Part shown: piece after piece, positions 15,974-24,665 of the stretch | Layout of the letters: every line of letters starts with the position of its first letter | How positions within the stretch are numbered: the stretch's first letter is position 1 | From: an uncultured Clostridia bacterium | Lineage (GTDB): Bacteria > Bacillota > Clostridia > Oscillospirales > Acutalibacteraceae | Assembly: GCA_947624835.1 (NCBI GenBank) | Contig: CANQLX010000001.1 | Span: 1-64,000, forward strand | DNA: 64,000 nucleotides | Direction: 5' to 3' | Notes under the pieces: model-generated | What the model was told of the DNA's origin: nothing | Databases searched by the model: none | The model's input: only the letters and a program-made list of their open reading frames with translations | Translations under genes and position numbers: made by a program

Positions 15974-16186
15974 TCATTTTCCTTCTGTAATTTCAACGTC
16001 AGGATTATTCGGTACAGATTGATTATGGCATCCCCCGCACATAGAACAATCTGAGCAATTACCTCCGCACAAGCTTTTACCTTTTTTCTTAGTTCGGACC
16101 AAATAAATGATGTCAAGAATAATTATGGCAAAAACCACAATGCATATTATGATTACGGATAAATTTGAAGCTATCCATTCAAACAT
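15974..16186 (-). CDS. FeoB-associated Cys-rich membrane protein
   Basis: A 70-residue protein with one N-terminal membrane helix (LSVIIICIVVFAIIILDIIYLV), a KKKGK stretch and a dense Cys motif CGGNCSDCSMCGGC. This matches the FeoB-associated Cys-rich family that usually follows feoB in Firmicutes. It probably sits in the cytoplasmic membrane and binds iron or modulates FeoB, possibly in the place of FeoC; the function is inferred from context. AAGGAG precedes ATG 16186 and the gene follows feoB by 18 bp. Confidence 0.9.
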   Translation of the reverse strand: MFEWIASNLSVIIICIVVFAIIILDIIYLVRTKKKGKSLCGGNCSDCSMCGGCHNQSVPNNPDVEITEGK

Positions 16187-16204
16187 TTTAATATTTCTCC
16201 TTTA

Positions 16205-18649
16205 TCAGACAACAACAACTTTTCTCTTTTTAGAATCCGGTGCAGGTCTGAATAGCATGAAGCATATGAACGCCAAGACAAGAATTGCAAAGATAAGCCC
16301 TGCAATATTGATGTTTCCGGTAAATATACAACCGAACTGGTATATCATAAGAGCTATCGCATAAGCAAATACACACTGATATCCAACCGCAAACAATGTC
16401 CATTTAGCACTGTTCATTTCTCTCTTTATTGCTCCAATTGCCGCAAAGCACGGTGCGCAAAGAAGATTGAAAGCAAGGAATGCGTAACCGGCAAGAGGCG
16501 CAAGACCTTGGAAGTCAAGCACTCCGAATACACCTACTACTTCTTCCTTTGCAACAAGTCCCATGATAGTTGCAACGGCGGCAGTTGATTCACCGAAACC
16601 GATCGGTGCAAATATCCAACAAATAGCATTACCGATAGCATTAATTATACTAAGACCGCCTTCGTCAAACTCTGCAAAATAACCGAATGAGCCGTTATTC
16701 CAGCCGAATGAAGAGCCGAGCCAGATAAGTACAGATGACAGGAGTATTATAGTCCCCGCCTTCTTAATAAATGACCAACCACGCTCCCACATTGAGCGGA
16801 GAACATTTCCCACTGTCGGAAGATGATATGCCGGAAGCTCCATAACAAAAGGTGCCGGATCTCCTGCAAACATCTTAGTTTTCTTAAGCATTATACCCGA
16901 AATAATTATTGCCGCAACACCAAGGAAATATGCACTCGGTGCTACCCACCATGCACCGCCAAAAAGAGCCGCTGTAAGGAGGGCGATAATTGGCATTTTA
17001 GCACCACAGGGGATAAAAGTTGTTGTCATAATCGTCATACGGCGGTCACGCTGACTTTCGATAGTACGTGAAGCCATGATACCCGGGACACCACAACCCG
17101 AACCAACGAGCATCGGTATAAAGGATTTACCCGAAAGACCGAAACGTCTGAATACACGGTCAAGCACAAATGCTATACGAGCCATGTAACCACAGGATTC
17201 AAGGATTGCAAGGAACAGGAACAACAGAAGCATCTGCGGCACAAATCCGAGAACGGCACCTACACCGCCTATTATACCGTCAAATACAAGGCTGCTGAGC
17301 CATTCCGGAGCATTTTCAAACAACGGCTCAAGAAGTGCGGGAACACCGGGAACCCAAACTCCATAATCGGAATTGACCGGCAGTCCCTCGGCATCATCAT
17401 CCATAGCCTCATCGTAAACATCAGTAAAAGTATATTCAATATTATTTTCTTCATAATACTCAACAACAGAATCCGCATAGGTACCGTATGCCTCGTCAAA
17501 ATCTCCGAAACTTCCCTCTTCAATAGCATCTGCAATATCTGATGCACCTATAACATCTGCTTTTACTGCCGTATCAATCTCAGACTTAAATTCTTCAGTC
17601 CAGATATTCTTCTCTGCATATTCGTCCATTGCACTGTCATAGTCATCCTGACCAATTCCGAGAAGATACCAGCCGTCACCAAATACACCATCGTTTGCCC
17701 AGTCGGTAAGCACAGTACCCAACGAATCACCCCACGGCATTGGTACGGGCATCATGGCTACGGAATATACAAGAAACATTACAATAACAAATATCGGCAA
17801 TGCAAGAACACGGTTTGTTACTATCCTGTCTATCTTATCAGATATGGTAAGTGCTCCTTCTGACTTTTTCTTATAGTATTTCTTCATCAAGGAAGCAATA
17901 TACTCATATCTGTCATTTGTTATAATGCTCTCTGCATCATCATCAAGCTCCTTTTCGGCAGCTTCTATATCCTTTTCCATATGCTCAAGCTTTTTGCTGT
18001 CTATATGAAGCTTTTCTATTACCTTTTCGTCACGCTCAAAAATTTTTATAGCATACCACCTTTGCTGCTCCTCCGGCATATCATGAAGAACAGCCTCCTC
18101 GATATGGGCTATTGCGTGTTCTACCGGTCCTGAAAATGTGTGGTGAGGAATAGTTTTTGTGTTTTCGGCAGCATGAATTGCAGCCTCTGCAGCCTCAGTC
18201 ACACCGTCACCCTTGAGTGCCGAAATTTCAATTATCTTACAACCCATAGCCTTTCCAAGCTCGTCAATTTTGATTTTATCTCCGTTCTTCCTTACAACAT
18301 CCATCATGTTTATTGCAATAACAACGGGGATACCAAGCTCTGTGAGCTGTGTTGTAAGGTATAAATTACGCTCAAGGTTCGTACCGTCAACAATGTTAAG
18401 TATTACATCCGGCTTTTCGTCAATAAGGTAATTTCTCGCAACAACCTCCTCAAGTGTATAAGGAGAGAGTGAATATATACCCGGTAAATCTGTCACCGTT
18501 ACATCATTATGCTTTTTAAGCTTTCCTTCCTTTTTTTCAACCGTAACGCCCGGCCAGTTTCCGACAAACTGATTTGAACCTGTAAGTGCATTGAACAGAG
18601 TCGTCTTTCCGGCGTTAGGATTGCCTGCAAGTGCTATTTTTATACCCAT
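16205..18649 (-). CDS. feoB: Ferrous iron transporter FeoB
   Basis: Full-length FeoB of 814 residues, the GTP-dependent Fe(II) importer. The G-domain at the N-terminus shows G1 GNPNAGKTTLFNALTG, G2/G3 NWPGVTVEKKEG and DLPG, and G4 NMMD. A helical GDI region follows, then the membrane domain with the gate motifs FVPQMLLLFLFLAILESCGYMARIA and GSGCGVPGIMASRT. An acidic insert of about 120 residues (DDYDSAMDEYAEK onward) sits after the first membrane helix; it is longer than in E. coli FeoB but common in Clostridia. It is the main gene of a feoA-feoA-feoB-Cys-rich operon. Confidence 0.97.
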   Translation of the reverse strand: MGIKIALAGNPNAGKTTLFNALTGSNQFVGNWPGVTVEKKEGKLKKHNDVTVTDLPGIYSLSPYTLEEVVARNYLIDEKPDVILNIVDGTNLERNLYLTTQLTELGIPVVIAINMMDVVRKNGDKIKIDELGKAMGCKIIEISALKGDGVTEAAEAAIHAAENTKTIPHHTFSGPVEHAIAHIEEAVLHDMPEEQQRWYAIKIFERDEKVIEKLHIDSKKLEHMEKDIEAAEKELDDDAESIITNDRYEYIASLMKKYYKKKSEGALTISDKIDRIVTNRVLALPIFVIVMFLVYSVAMMPVPMPWGDSLGTVLTDWANDGVFGDGWYLLGIGQDDYDSAMDEYAEKNIWTEEFKSEIDTAVKADVIGASDIADAIEEGSFGDFDEAYGTYADSVVEYYEENNIEYTFTDVYDEAMDDDAEGLPVNSDYGVWVPGVPALLEPLFENAPEWLSSLVFDGIIGGVGAVLGFVPQMLLLFLFLAILESCGYMARIAFVLDRVFRRFGLSGKSFIPMLVGSGCGVPGIMASRTIESQRDRRMTIMTTTFIPCGAKMPIIALLTAALFGGAWWVAPSAYFLGVAAIIISGIMLKKTKMFAGDPAPFVMELPAYHLPTVGNVLRSMWERGWSFIKKAGTIILLSSVLIWLGSSFGWNNGSFGYFAEFDEGGLSIINAIGNAICWIFAPIGFGESTAAVATIMGLVAKEEVVGVFGVLDFQGLAPLAGYAFLAFNLLCAPCFAAIGAIKREMNSAKWTLFAVGYQCVFAYAIALMIYQFGCIFTGNINIAGLIFAILVLAFICFMLFRPAPDSKKRKVVVV

Positions 18650-18683
18650 TTTTCCACCTCTTAAATTATATTTATGACAGATA

Positions 18684-18905
18684 TCATTCTATTTCTATCA
18701 TTTCCGAGTCAGACTTTCGGAGAGAAAGCTCATAACCACGAACGGTTATTTCTATGGGATCTCCAAGCGGTGCGACCTTTCTGATATGAATTTCCGTACC
18801 CTTTGTTATACCCATATCCATAATGCGTCGTTTGACCGCCCCTTCTCCGTGAAGCTTTACAACCTTAACGGTCTCTCCAACCTTAACATCTCTGAGTGTT
18901 CTCAT
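18684..18905 (-). CDS. feoA: FeoA-domain protein (second)
   Basis: 73-residue SH3-like FeoA protein: VKVVKLHGEGAVKRRIMDMGITKGTEIHIRKVAPLGDPIEITVRGYELSLRKSDSEMIEI. The MDMGITKGTEI turn and the GDPIEI strand are family hallmarks. FeoA is thought to bind the FeoB cytoplasmic region and support transport. It lies 34 bp upstream of feoB and 21 bp downstream of the first FeoA gene. A GAAGGGGAG site precedes ATG 18905. Confidence 0.93.
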   Translation of the reverse strand: MRTLRDVKVGETVKVVKLHGEGAVKRRIMDMGITKGTEIHIRKVAPLGDPIEITVRGYELSLRKSDSEMIEIE

Positions 18906-18926
18906 ACCCCAATTTCTCCCCTTCTC

Positions 18927-19139
18927 TTAAATCATAATTTTCTGAGCCATTTCTCTGCTTATGGCAATCCTTGAATCTTTGATGTTGACAATAACATTAC
19001 CGCCGAATGTATTAACGACACTCACATCACTGCCTGCAACAAAACCCAGATTTTCAAGATGCTTTTTAACCTCCGGTGAGCCGCCGATCCTTTTAATGAT
19101 CATCTTCTCACCCTTATTCGCAAAAGCTAAAGGCATCAT
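18927..19139 (-). CDS. feoA: FeoA-domain protein (first)
   Basis: 70-residue FeoA-like protein with the core KHLENLGFVAGSDVSVVNTFGGNVIVNIKDSRIAISREMAQKI. AAGGGGG at 19053-19047 plus 100 (that is 19153-19147) sets ATG 19139 as start, not the longer frame to 19190. It is the first gene of the feo operon. Two tandem free FeoA proteins before FeoB are usual in Clostridia; whether they act as a heterodimer is unknown. Confidence 0.9.
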   Translation of the reverse strand: MMPLAFANKGEKMIIKRIGGSPEVKKHLENLGFVAGSDVSVVNTFGGNVIVNIKDSRIAISREMAQKIMI

Positions 19140-19212
19140 AACAAAACCCCCTTGAATTATTGATATCCGCTGAAACGCCACAGATTTCAACGGGTCAGGT
19201 TAAACGTATAAA

Positions 19213-19228
19213 ATTAGATATCTCTAAT
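19213..19228. promoter_or_regulatory. Candidate operator of the feo operon
   Basis: ATTAGA-TATC-TCTAAT is a perfect inverted repeat (6-bp arms, 4-bp centre) at about +2 to +17 of the feo promoter. A regulator of the DtxR/MntR type is encoded divergently, so it is the obvious candidate ligand; Fur cannot be excluded. Confidence 0.5.
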
Positions 19229-19236
19229 CCTTTTAT

Positions 19237-19265
19237 AGTTTAATACAACTAACGAACTTTGTCAA
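19237..19265 (-). promoter_or_regulatory. feo operon promoter
   Basis: On the minus strand, TTGACA (19265-19260), 17 bp, TAAACT (19242-19237). Confidence 0.7.
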
Positions 19266-19294
19266 GTAGTTATAAGATATTTTTTTTAAATTTC

Positions 19295-19323
19295 TTGAAA
19301 TTTATATAATAATATGGTAAGAT
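19295..19323 (+). promoter_or_regulatory. Promoter of the DtxR-type regulator
   Basis: TTGAAA (19295-19300), 17 bp, TAAGAT (19318-19323). Confidence 0.55.
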
Positions 19324-19399
19324 AATTTTGTGCTATGCTTTCCCATGTAGCGGAAAGTTTTCCATAAATAAAATATAACAATACGGAGGACTGCGGTAT

Positions 19400-19789
19400 A
19401 TGAAACCGGATATCAAGTCAGAAAAAACTACCGAAGATTATCTTGAAGCAATGCTTGTACTAAAACAGAAAAACGGTTATATACGTTCCATTGATGTTGC
19501 CGTATATCTAGGAGTCACTAAGCCGAGTGTCACATATACCACAAAAAGACTCAAGGAAAGGGGTTATATCGTAATGGATAAGGATAATTACATTACGATA
19601 ACAGAGGAGGGTATGCGTATAGCGGAACGTACACTAAACCGCCATAGGACCTTGTGTGCCTTTTTTATCAGCATAGGCGTTGATGAGGAAACCGCCAAAG
19701 AGGATGCCTGCAAGATAGAGCATGATATAAGTGCGGAAACATTCAATGCCTTATGCCGGTATATTGATGAAAATAAGCCCGGACAATAA
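19400..19789 (+). CDS. DtxR/MntR-family metal-dependent regulator
   Basis: The 129-residue protein has an N-terminal winged helix (TEDYLEAMLVLKQKNGYIRSIDVAVYLGVTKPSVTYTTKRLKERGYIV) and a C-terminal metal-binding dimerisation domain (LNRHRTLCAFFISIGVDEETAKEDACKIEHDIS). The Asp/Glu in EDYLEA, His in NRHRTL and the C--EHDIS group sit where MntR/IdeR place their metal ligands. It lacks an SH3 domain, so it is MntR-sized. It faces the feo operon divergently and probably represses iron (or Mn) uptake when metal is plentiful. CGGAGGA precedes ATG 19400. Confidence 0.9.
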   Translation: MKPDIKSEKTTEDYLEAMLVLKQKNGYIRSIDVAVYLGVTKPSVTYTTKRLKERGYIVMDKDNYITITEEGMRIAERTLNRHRTLCAFFISIGVDEETAKEDACKIEHDISAETFNALCRYIDENKPGQ

Positions 19790-19889
19790 AATATATTCTC
19801 TGTAACTCAAAATATTGACTATTTATGCTATTTTGTTTTAAACTTTTGGCAAGTACCTATTCTCAGTTCATTCATACCTATCCATATAA

Positions 19890-19927
19890 AAATGTCGGCT
19901 ATTCACTCAGTGAAATAACCGACATTT
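19890..19927 (-). terminator. Terminator of the acyl-transfer operon
   Basis: AAATGTCGG (19890-19898) pairs with CCGACATTT (19919-19927), with partial pairing further in; the minus-strand RNA ends in TTTTTATAT. Confidence 0.8.
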
Positions 19928-19936
19928 AGTTATGTA

Positions 19937-21454
19937 TTAATATCTTTTGATTTTCTTTGACGGAGTTTTTTCAAACTCTGTTTCACGTACAACAAGACGG
20001 AAAATCTTCTTGTATGACGGCACTGTAAGGTTATAGTCGTCTATAATCTTCTGAAGTGCGGCCTGTATATCCTTGATTTTTTTCTTCTTGGCATATTCAT
20101 AGTCCGGGAAAATCTCGGCAGCTATAACACCCTCGGACTCACGGGCAAGAACCTCCTGCACAAGACGGTGCTCACTGAGCTGATTTTCTATTTCTTCAGG
20201 TGATACATTTTCTCCGTTCTTTGTTATGATAAGATTCTTCTTTCTTCCTGTCAGGAATATATATCCCTCATCATCAACATAGCCGAGATCACCTGTTCTG
20301 AGCCAGCCGTCAACAAGCGTTTCCTTTGTTTCCTCCGGCATTTTATAGTATCCCATCATAACGCTTGAACCACGCACCCAAATTTCTTCATCTACTACCT
20401 TTGCCTCACAGTTGGGCATAATACGTCCGACAGAATCTCTTTTTATTTTTTCAAAAAGATTCGTACTTATAACGGGCGAACATTCTGTCATACCGTAGCC
20501 CTGAAGTATTGTTATATCAAATTTTTTAAATAAATCAAGATAAGCCGGATTGAGGTATGCACCACCACTGCAAATGGTATGGAACTGCTTTCCGAAAACC
20601 TGACTCTTTATGATAGCTGCCGGAAGCTTAGGACCGTCCTCAAGTTTTTTGGCAATGGTTTCAATCATAAGCGGAACCATGAGTATCATATTCGGCTTGA
20701 AAAGTTTTATATTCTTTACAACACGCAACAAGGAATCATTTATGCATATTATACTTCCAAGTGATAATGCCTTGAGTATATCCATGCTAAGACAATATGC
20801 ATGGTGTATAGGAAGTACGGAAAGTACAACAGTTCTCGGCGGAATATGCATATCAAGACAGGTAGCATTTTCTGCAAGATTTCTCTGTGTCAGCATTACA
20901 CCCTTGCTCTTCCCTGTTGTACCCGATGTAAACATGATAGTACAGAGCTTATCAGGTTCGGGTTGAAAATCGCAGCTTCCCCTATGCTCCTCAAGCAGTT
21001 TAGTCAGTGAAAGCTCGTTATCGCTGCTTTCCTCTGCCTGCATGGAGATTAGATACTTAAGCTTAGGGCATTTTTCCTTTACAATAGCCTTTACATCAGA
21101 ACGGATATCATCAATAACAAGCGTTGTAACATCTGCACGGTCAATAAGCTCACACATTTCCTCAGCAGGCAGTGATACATCAAGCGGAACGGCAACACTT
21201 CCGCCGTTCACTATTCCGAAATATGTAATAAGCCACTGATATGATGTCTGACCTGTCAAAGCTATATGACCACCCTGCTCACCTAAAGCATCGAGGGCAC
21301 ATGAAAAGCTCTCACTATCATTTTTCACGTCGTTATATGACTTTGTCCCTATCTCATTCTTCTTTATCTTATATCTTACAGCATCCTCCGAACCAAACTC
21401 ACGTGCGGAATTTACGATAATATCTCTAATCGTAGAAACCATAACTGAGGCCAT
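19937..21454 (-). CDS. AMP-forming acyl ligase (adenylation enzyme)
   Basis: This 505-residue ANL-superfamily enzyme would adenylate a carboxylic acid and pass it to a thiol. Visible motifs: IMFTSGTTGKSKGVMLTQRN (ATP loop), LQGYGMTECSPVIS (A5), WLRTGDLGYVDDEGYIFLTGRKKNLI (A7/A8 hinge), and the catalytic lysine region TPSKKIKRY at the extreme C-terminus. The overall look is that of a fatty- or aryl-acyl ligase, not an amino-acid-specific NRPS A domain. The gene ends a five-gene operon and directly follows the carrier protein gene by 14 bp, so the carrier is the likely thiol acceptor. AAGGAGG precedes ATG 21454. The substrate cannot be read from sequence. Confidence 0.9.
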   Translation of the reverse strand: MASVMVSTIRDIIVNSAREFGSEDAVRYKIKKNEIGTKSYNDVKNDSESFSCALDALGEQGGHIALTGQTSYQWLITYFGIVNGGSVAVPLDVSLPAEEMCELIDRADVTTLVIDDIRSDVKAIVKEKCPKLKYLISMQAEESSDNELSLTKLLEEHRGSCDFQPEPDKLCTIMFTSGTTGKSKGVMLTQRNLAENATCLDMHIPPRTVVLSVLPIHHAYCLSMDILKALSLGSIICINDSLLRVVKNIKLFKPNMILMVPLMIETIAKKLEDGPKLPAAIIKSQVFGKQFHTICSGGAYLNPAYLDLFKKFDITILQGYGMTECSPVISTNLFEKIKRDSVGRIMPNCEAKVVDEEIWVRGSSVMMGYYKMPEETKETLVDGWLRTGDLGYVDDEGYIFLTGRKKNLIITKNGENVSPEEIENQLSEHRLVQEVLARESEGVIAAEIFPDYEYAKKKKIKDIQAALQKIIDDYNLTVPSYKKIFRLVVRETEFEKTPSKKIKRY

Positions 21455-21468
21455 AACAGCACACCTCC

Positions 21469-21708
21469 TTAATTTTCATCAACAAGGCTCTGTATGTAAT
21501 CAACAGCTTCTCCTACTGTACGGATATTGATAACCTTCTGTTGGTCTATCTCAATATCAAATTCATCCTCTACCTCTCCGAGCATACTTACAAAGTCAAA
21601 GGATGTAAAGCCCATATCTTCCATAAAACGTGTGTCAGGCGTAATTGTTGCCGGATCAACCTCAACATAATTACATATTATAGAAACCAATTTATCAAAC
21701 ATTTCCAT
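21469..21708 (-). CDS. Acyl carrier protein
   Basis: 79-residue carrier with the phosphopantetheine site DMGFTSFDFVSM; Ser36 is the attachment residue (counting from ATG 21708). The rest (VDPATITPDTRFMED before, EFDIEIDQQKV after) is a normal ACP fold. ATG 21708 lies 8 bases after GGAGG; the upstream in-frame ATG at 21723 would place the ribosome binding site inside the gene. It is separate from the fatty-acid cluster and embedded in the ligase/condensation operon, so it is a dedicated carrier. It would need a phosphopantetheinyl transferase such as the one at 45352-45966. Confidence 0.93.
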   Translation of the reverse strand: MEMFDKLVSIICNYVEVDPATITPDTRFMEDMGFTSFDFVSMLGEVEDEFDIEIDQQKVINIRTVGEAVDYIQSLVDEN

Positions 21709-21722
21709 ATCGCAGACCTCCA

Positions 21723-23123
21723 TTAAATAAGTTTTATTATATCACTGATAGACATATCGGGATTTTCCGTTCCCTTAAACATTATCTTGCAAAGGTAATA
21801 ATACATAAACTCGAGCTTTTCTCTTGATACAGCGTCAATTTGATGCTCAAAGTTGAAATCAAGTCCGTTATCATCCGGACGATGCATAACAGTCAGATAC
21901 ATAGCCTGAGTTGTTGCACCGTTAGCATACCATTTCGTCTTGTATTTAATATCTCCGAGTCTGTCAAGTCCCTTTTCCTTAAGCGTCATAGGCTGATATG
22001 TAAGCGACATAGGCTCATATGTATGACCGGGCTGATTATTGTATAATTTGCCTCTGTATGCAAAATATTCAACGGGATTATAGCTTGCGTGCTTAAACAT
22101 TTCACTCTGAAGGTCACGGATCTGATATATTCCCTCAATAAAGCTCTTACTTTCGGGGATCTGCATTCTGAACGGGAAAGAATGTATCCTTGTTCCGCCG
22201 GATTTCTTCTCCTTCAGAGTAGCTCTTCTCGCAATAGCAGTATTGACGGATACGTCCTCTGTATTATTCATCTTATGGAAGTACGTATAAAGCCCCATAA
22301 GCAACAGACAGGTAAGAGAAATATGATACTTCTCGCAGAATTTCATAAGCCTTGTTGTAGGCTCCTCCTCAAGATGGAAAATATCAAGTGCAGAATCAAC
22401 ACGTCTTGAAGCATTGATTGCTGTTCTGATATTCGTATTTCCTGTTCTCTGAATTTCCTCATCAAGCTTTCTTCTTCCGTCGATACCGTTATATATAGGC
22501 TCTGAAGATTCAATAAGCTTATGGAAAAATTCCTCATCTCTTTTCTGAGCCTTGCTGCCTGCCTCATAAGCAAGATCTTTTTGAAGCTGCTCAATATATG
22601 AAACCATTTCCTTTGGGTAGTCTATTTCCTCAAATACATAACTACAGTAAATCTGAATAACATCGCTGAGGAACATAATAAGTGACTGTGCGTCCATTGT
22701 GAGGTGGTCAACAAGCATATACACACCGCTGCATCCGTCAGAGGTCTTTATCATAACGATCCTGTTCATCGGTGAATCCCAACGCTCAAACGGGATACGG
22801 GTCCACTCCTCCATAATCTCGGCTGCTTCCTCCATAGACTTGTCAGATAAATCAACAAACTCTATGTCACGTTCCTCCTTGTCAACGACATACTGATACC
22901 ATGTACCGTCCTTATCCTTTGTAAAACGCAGACGCATACATTCATGTCTGTTGTAGCCCTCATAAATACATTTCTTAAGAAGTTCAAAGTCTATCTCGGT
23001 CTGTATAGTCAGGCTCGTTCCGATATTGACAACTTCTTTTTTAGGACAGAAATCCAGATAATAGCAATGGAATTTCTGTGCGACTGTAAGCGGATATACT
23101 TTATATCCATATCTTGTTTTCAT
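21723..23123 (-). CDS. Free-standing condensation-domain acyltransferase
   Basis: The 466-residue protein has the NRPS condensation / PapA5-type acyltransferase fold as its whole length. The active-site motif normally reading HHxxxDG is DHLTMDA here: Asp139, catalytic His140, Asp144 and Ala145. The N-terminal LTVAQKFHCYYLDF and the C-terminal GLDFNFEHQID (in place of DFGW) also fit. It would move an acyl group from the carrier protein to an amine or alcohol acceptor. It sits between the ACP gene and the hydrolase gene, and its ATG overlaps the hydrolase stop (ATGA). No NRPS A or PCP domain is fused. Product unknown. Confidence 0.88.
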   Translation of the reverse strand: MKTRYGYKVYPLTVAQKFHCYYLDFCPKKEVVNIGTSLTIQTEIDFELLKKCIYEGYNRHECMRLRFTKDKDGTWYQYVVDKEERDIEFVDLSDKSMEEAAEIMEEWTRIPFERWDSPMNRIVMIKTSDGCSGVYMLVDHLTMDAQSLIMFLSDVIQIYCSYVFEEIDYPKEMVSYIEQLQKDLAYEAGSKAQKRDEEFFHKLIESSEPIYNGIDGRRKLDEEIQRTGNTNIRTAINASRRVDSALDIFHLEEEPTTRLMKFCEKYHISLTCLLLMGLYTYFHKMNNTEDVSVNTAIARRATLKEKKSGGTRIHSFPFRMQIPESKSFIEGIYQIRDLQSEMFKHASYNPVEYFAYRGKLYNNQPGHTYEPMSLTYQPMTLKEKGLDRLGDIKYKTKWYANGATTQAMYLTVMHRPDDNGLDFNFEHQIDAVSREKLEFMYYYLCKIMFKGTENPDMSISDIIKLI

Positions 23124-24076
23124 CGTATCTTAACTCCTTTTATAAATTTATCCAGATATTTTTCATAGGTATCCGGATCCTTGTAATAACTTTCTGCATG
23201 ACTCGCCCCCTTCACTATCAATTTATCCTTCGGCGAAGCACAGTTTTTATATATTTCTTCACACATATAACACGGAACAAAGAAATCTGCATCACCGTGA
23301 ATAAACAATATCGGCACCTTAGCCTTTCTTACCTCTCTTGCGGCATTACATTCATCCATGCCGTATCCGGCTTTCTTTCTGTTTATATAATCAGCCACAG
23401 GTATTATAGGGAACGCAGGCATATGGTACATAGTATGCAGGACATGGGTGAATACCTCTTTAGGTGATGTAAAACCACAATCAGATACAATACCTTTTAC
23501 CTGCTTGGGAAGGTCAAGTCCGCTCGCCATTAAAACTGTCGCACCTCCCATTGACGTCCCGTGGAGCAATATGTCAATATCCTTTCCGCAACGGTTGATT
23601 ATATATTCAATCCAGCCAAGTGCATCTATCCTGTCAAGACAGCCGAAACCGATATACTCTCCCTCGCTCTGACCGTGTGCCCTCTCATCAACAAGGAGCA
23701 TACTGAAGCCTTTTTTAAGATAATATCCTGACAAGGCGAGATAATCGCTCATGGCATGACTTGTATAGCCATGGAAACATACAACTACCTTCTTCTCATC
23801 CCCGACAGGAAAATAAACTCCATGAAGCTTAAGTCCGTCATTCGACCTGATATAGACATCTTCATGGGGCTGGGCAAGCATATACTCCTTTCTCGCATCA
23901 ATAAAAGGAAAATACTGTTCCCAATCCGTACCTGCCATTTTTATCGTTCTTTCGGTTTTAGCCTTGTTTCTTTTCATTGTTCTGCGGTAGAAATACGCAC
24001 AGACAAATGCCATTATAACAACAACCAAAACTATCAGCCCGCCTGCTCCGGCAAGAACCCAATATAACCATTCCAT
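23120..24076 (-). CDS. Membrane-anchored alpha/beta hydrolase
   Basis: 318 residues: an N-terminal membrane helix (VLAGAGGLIVLVVVIMAFVCAYFY) and a basic stretch, then an alpha/beta-hydrolase domain. The nucleophile elbow is LLHGTSMGGATVL (G-T-S-M-G), with an oxyanion-hole HGYTSHAM earlier, and acid and His residues in HGDADFF and GASHAESYY. The YGMDECNAA segment resembles BAAT/YqkD-like lipase-esterases. The catalytic domain could lie on either face of the membrane; positive residues after the helix suggest inside. In the operon it may release, edit or hydrolyse an acyl product. It follows the SCP2 gene by 44 bp with an AAAAGGAAG site. Confidence 0.88.
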   Translation of the reverse strand: MEWLYWVLAGAGGLIVLVVVIMAFVCAYFYRRTMKRNKAKTERTIKMAGTDWEQYFPFIDARKEYMLAQPHEDVYIRSNDGLKLHGVYFPVGDEKKVVVCFHGYTSHAMSDYLALSGYYLKKGFSMLLVDERAHGQSEGEYIGFGCLDRIDALGWIEYIINRCGKDIDILLHGTSMGGATVLMASGLDLPKQVKGIVSDCGFTSPKEVFTHVLHTMYHMPAFPIIPVADYINRKKAGYGMDECNAAREVRKAKVPILFIHGDADFFVPCYMCEEIYKNCASPKDKLIVKGASHAESYYKDPDTYEKYLDKFIKGVKIR

Positions 24077-24120
24077 TTTCTTACTTCCTTTTATGTATCA
24101 AATAAAATGCAGCCTGTTAA

Positions 24121-24450
24121 TCATTTTCTGCTCTCAACAATTTCCTTGAAGCGGAGAGCCTTATCCAAATTTCCCTCAACTCCAAGCTTATTGTCGGTAA
24201 ATGCCTGAACAGCGTCAAGAGTTCCGTTTGCAATTTCATTAAGTACCTCAGCTGTACAAATAAAAATGGCATCCCTGTCAAAATACTCATACGGCTCAAT
24301 ATAAAGTTTACCGTCCTTCACTTCAACAAAAAAGATCCCTTCTCCATCGCCGACAATATTGAACTGAAAAGCAAGATGTTCAGTAATATCACTAACATCG
24401 GCATTCATAAATTTTCCCTTAATTTCCGAAAACATTTCAGCATAAGTCAT
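24121..24450 (-). CDS. SCP2 sterol-binding-domain protein
   Basis: ATG 24450 follows GCGGAGG; the longer frame to 24525 overlaps the promoter. The 109-residue protein matches the SCP2 lipid-transfer fold: MTYAEMFSEIKGKFMNAD, FQFNIVGDGEGIFFVEVKDGKLYIEPYEY and the C-terminal VQAFTDNKLGVEGNLDKALRF. SCP2 domains bind fatty acyl chains or sterol-like lipids. As first gene of the operon it may carry the substrate or product of the downstream ligase and acyltransferase. The lipid role is inferred from the fold. Confidence 0.85.
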   Translation of the reverse strand: MTYAEMFSEIKGKFMNADVSDITEHLAFQFNIVGDGEGIFFVEVKDGKLYIEPYEYFDRDAIFICTAEVLNEIANGTLDAVQAFTDNKLGVEGNLDKALRFKEIVESRK

Positions 24451-24496
24451 AATTTTACCTCCGCAGACTTGATTTGGTTTAAATTTCCATAAAATT

Positions 24497-24525
24497 AAAA
24501 TACCACTTTTTAAGCATTTAGTCAA
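24497..24525 (-). promoter_or_regulatory. Promoter of the five-gene acyl-transfer operon
   Basis: On the minus strand, TTGACT (24525-24520), 17 bp, TATTTT (24502-24497), about 50 bp before the SCP2 gene. No other convincing promoter is seen inside the operon. Confidence 0.7.
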
Positions 24526-24665
24526 TAGAATTTGGATATTTTTTTCGTATTTTTAATTTATTTTTAAAAAATTTGTATATTTTTACATATTTCAGTCGAA
24601 AAAATGTCAGAAATAAAACATGGGAAAATATCTAAAACGTATTTACGGACTGTGTCGGAATGTGT

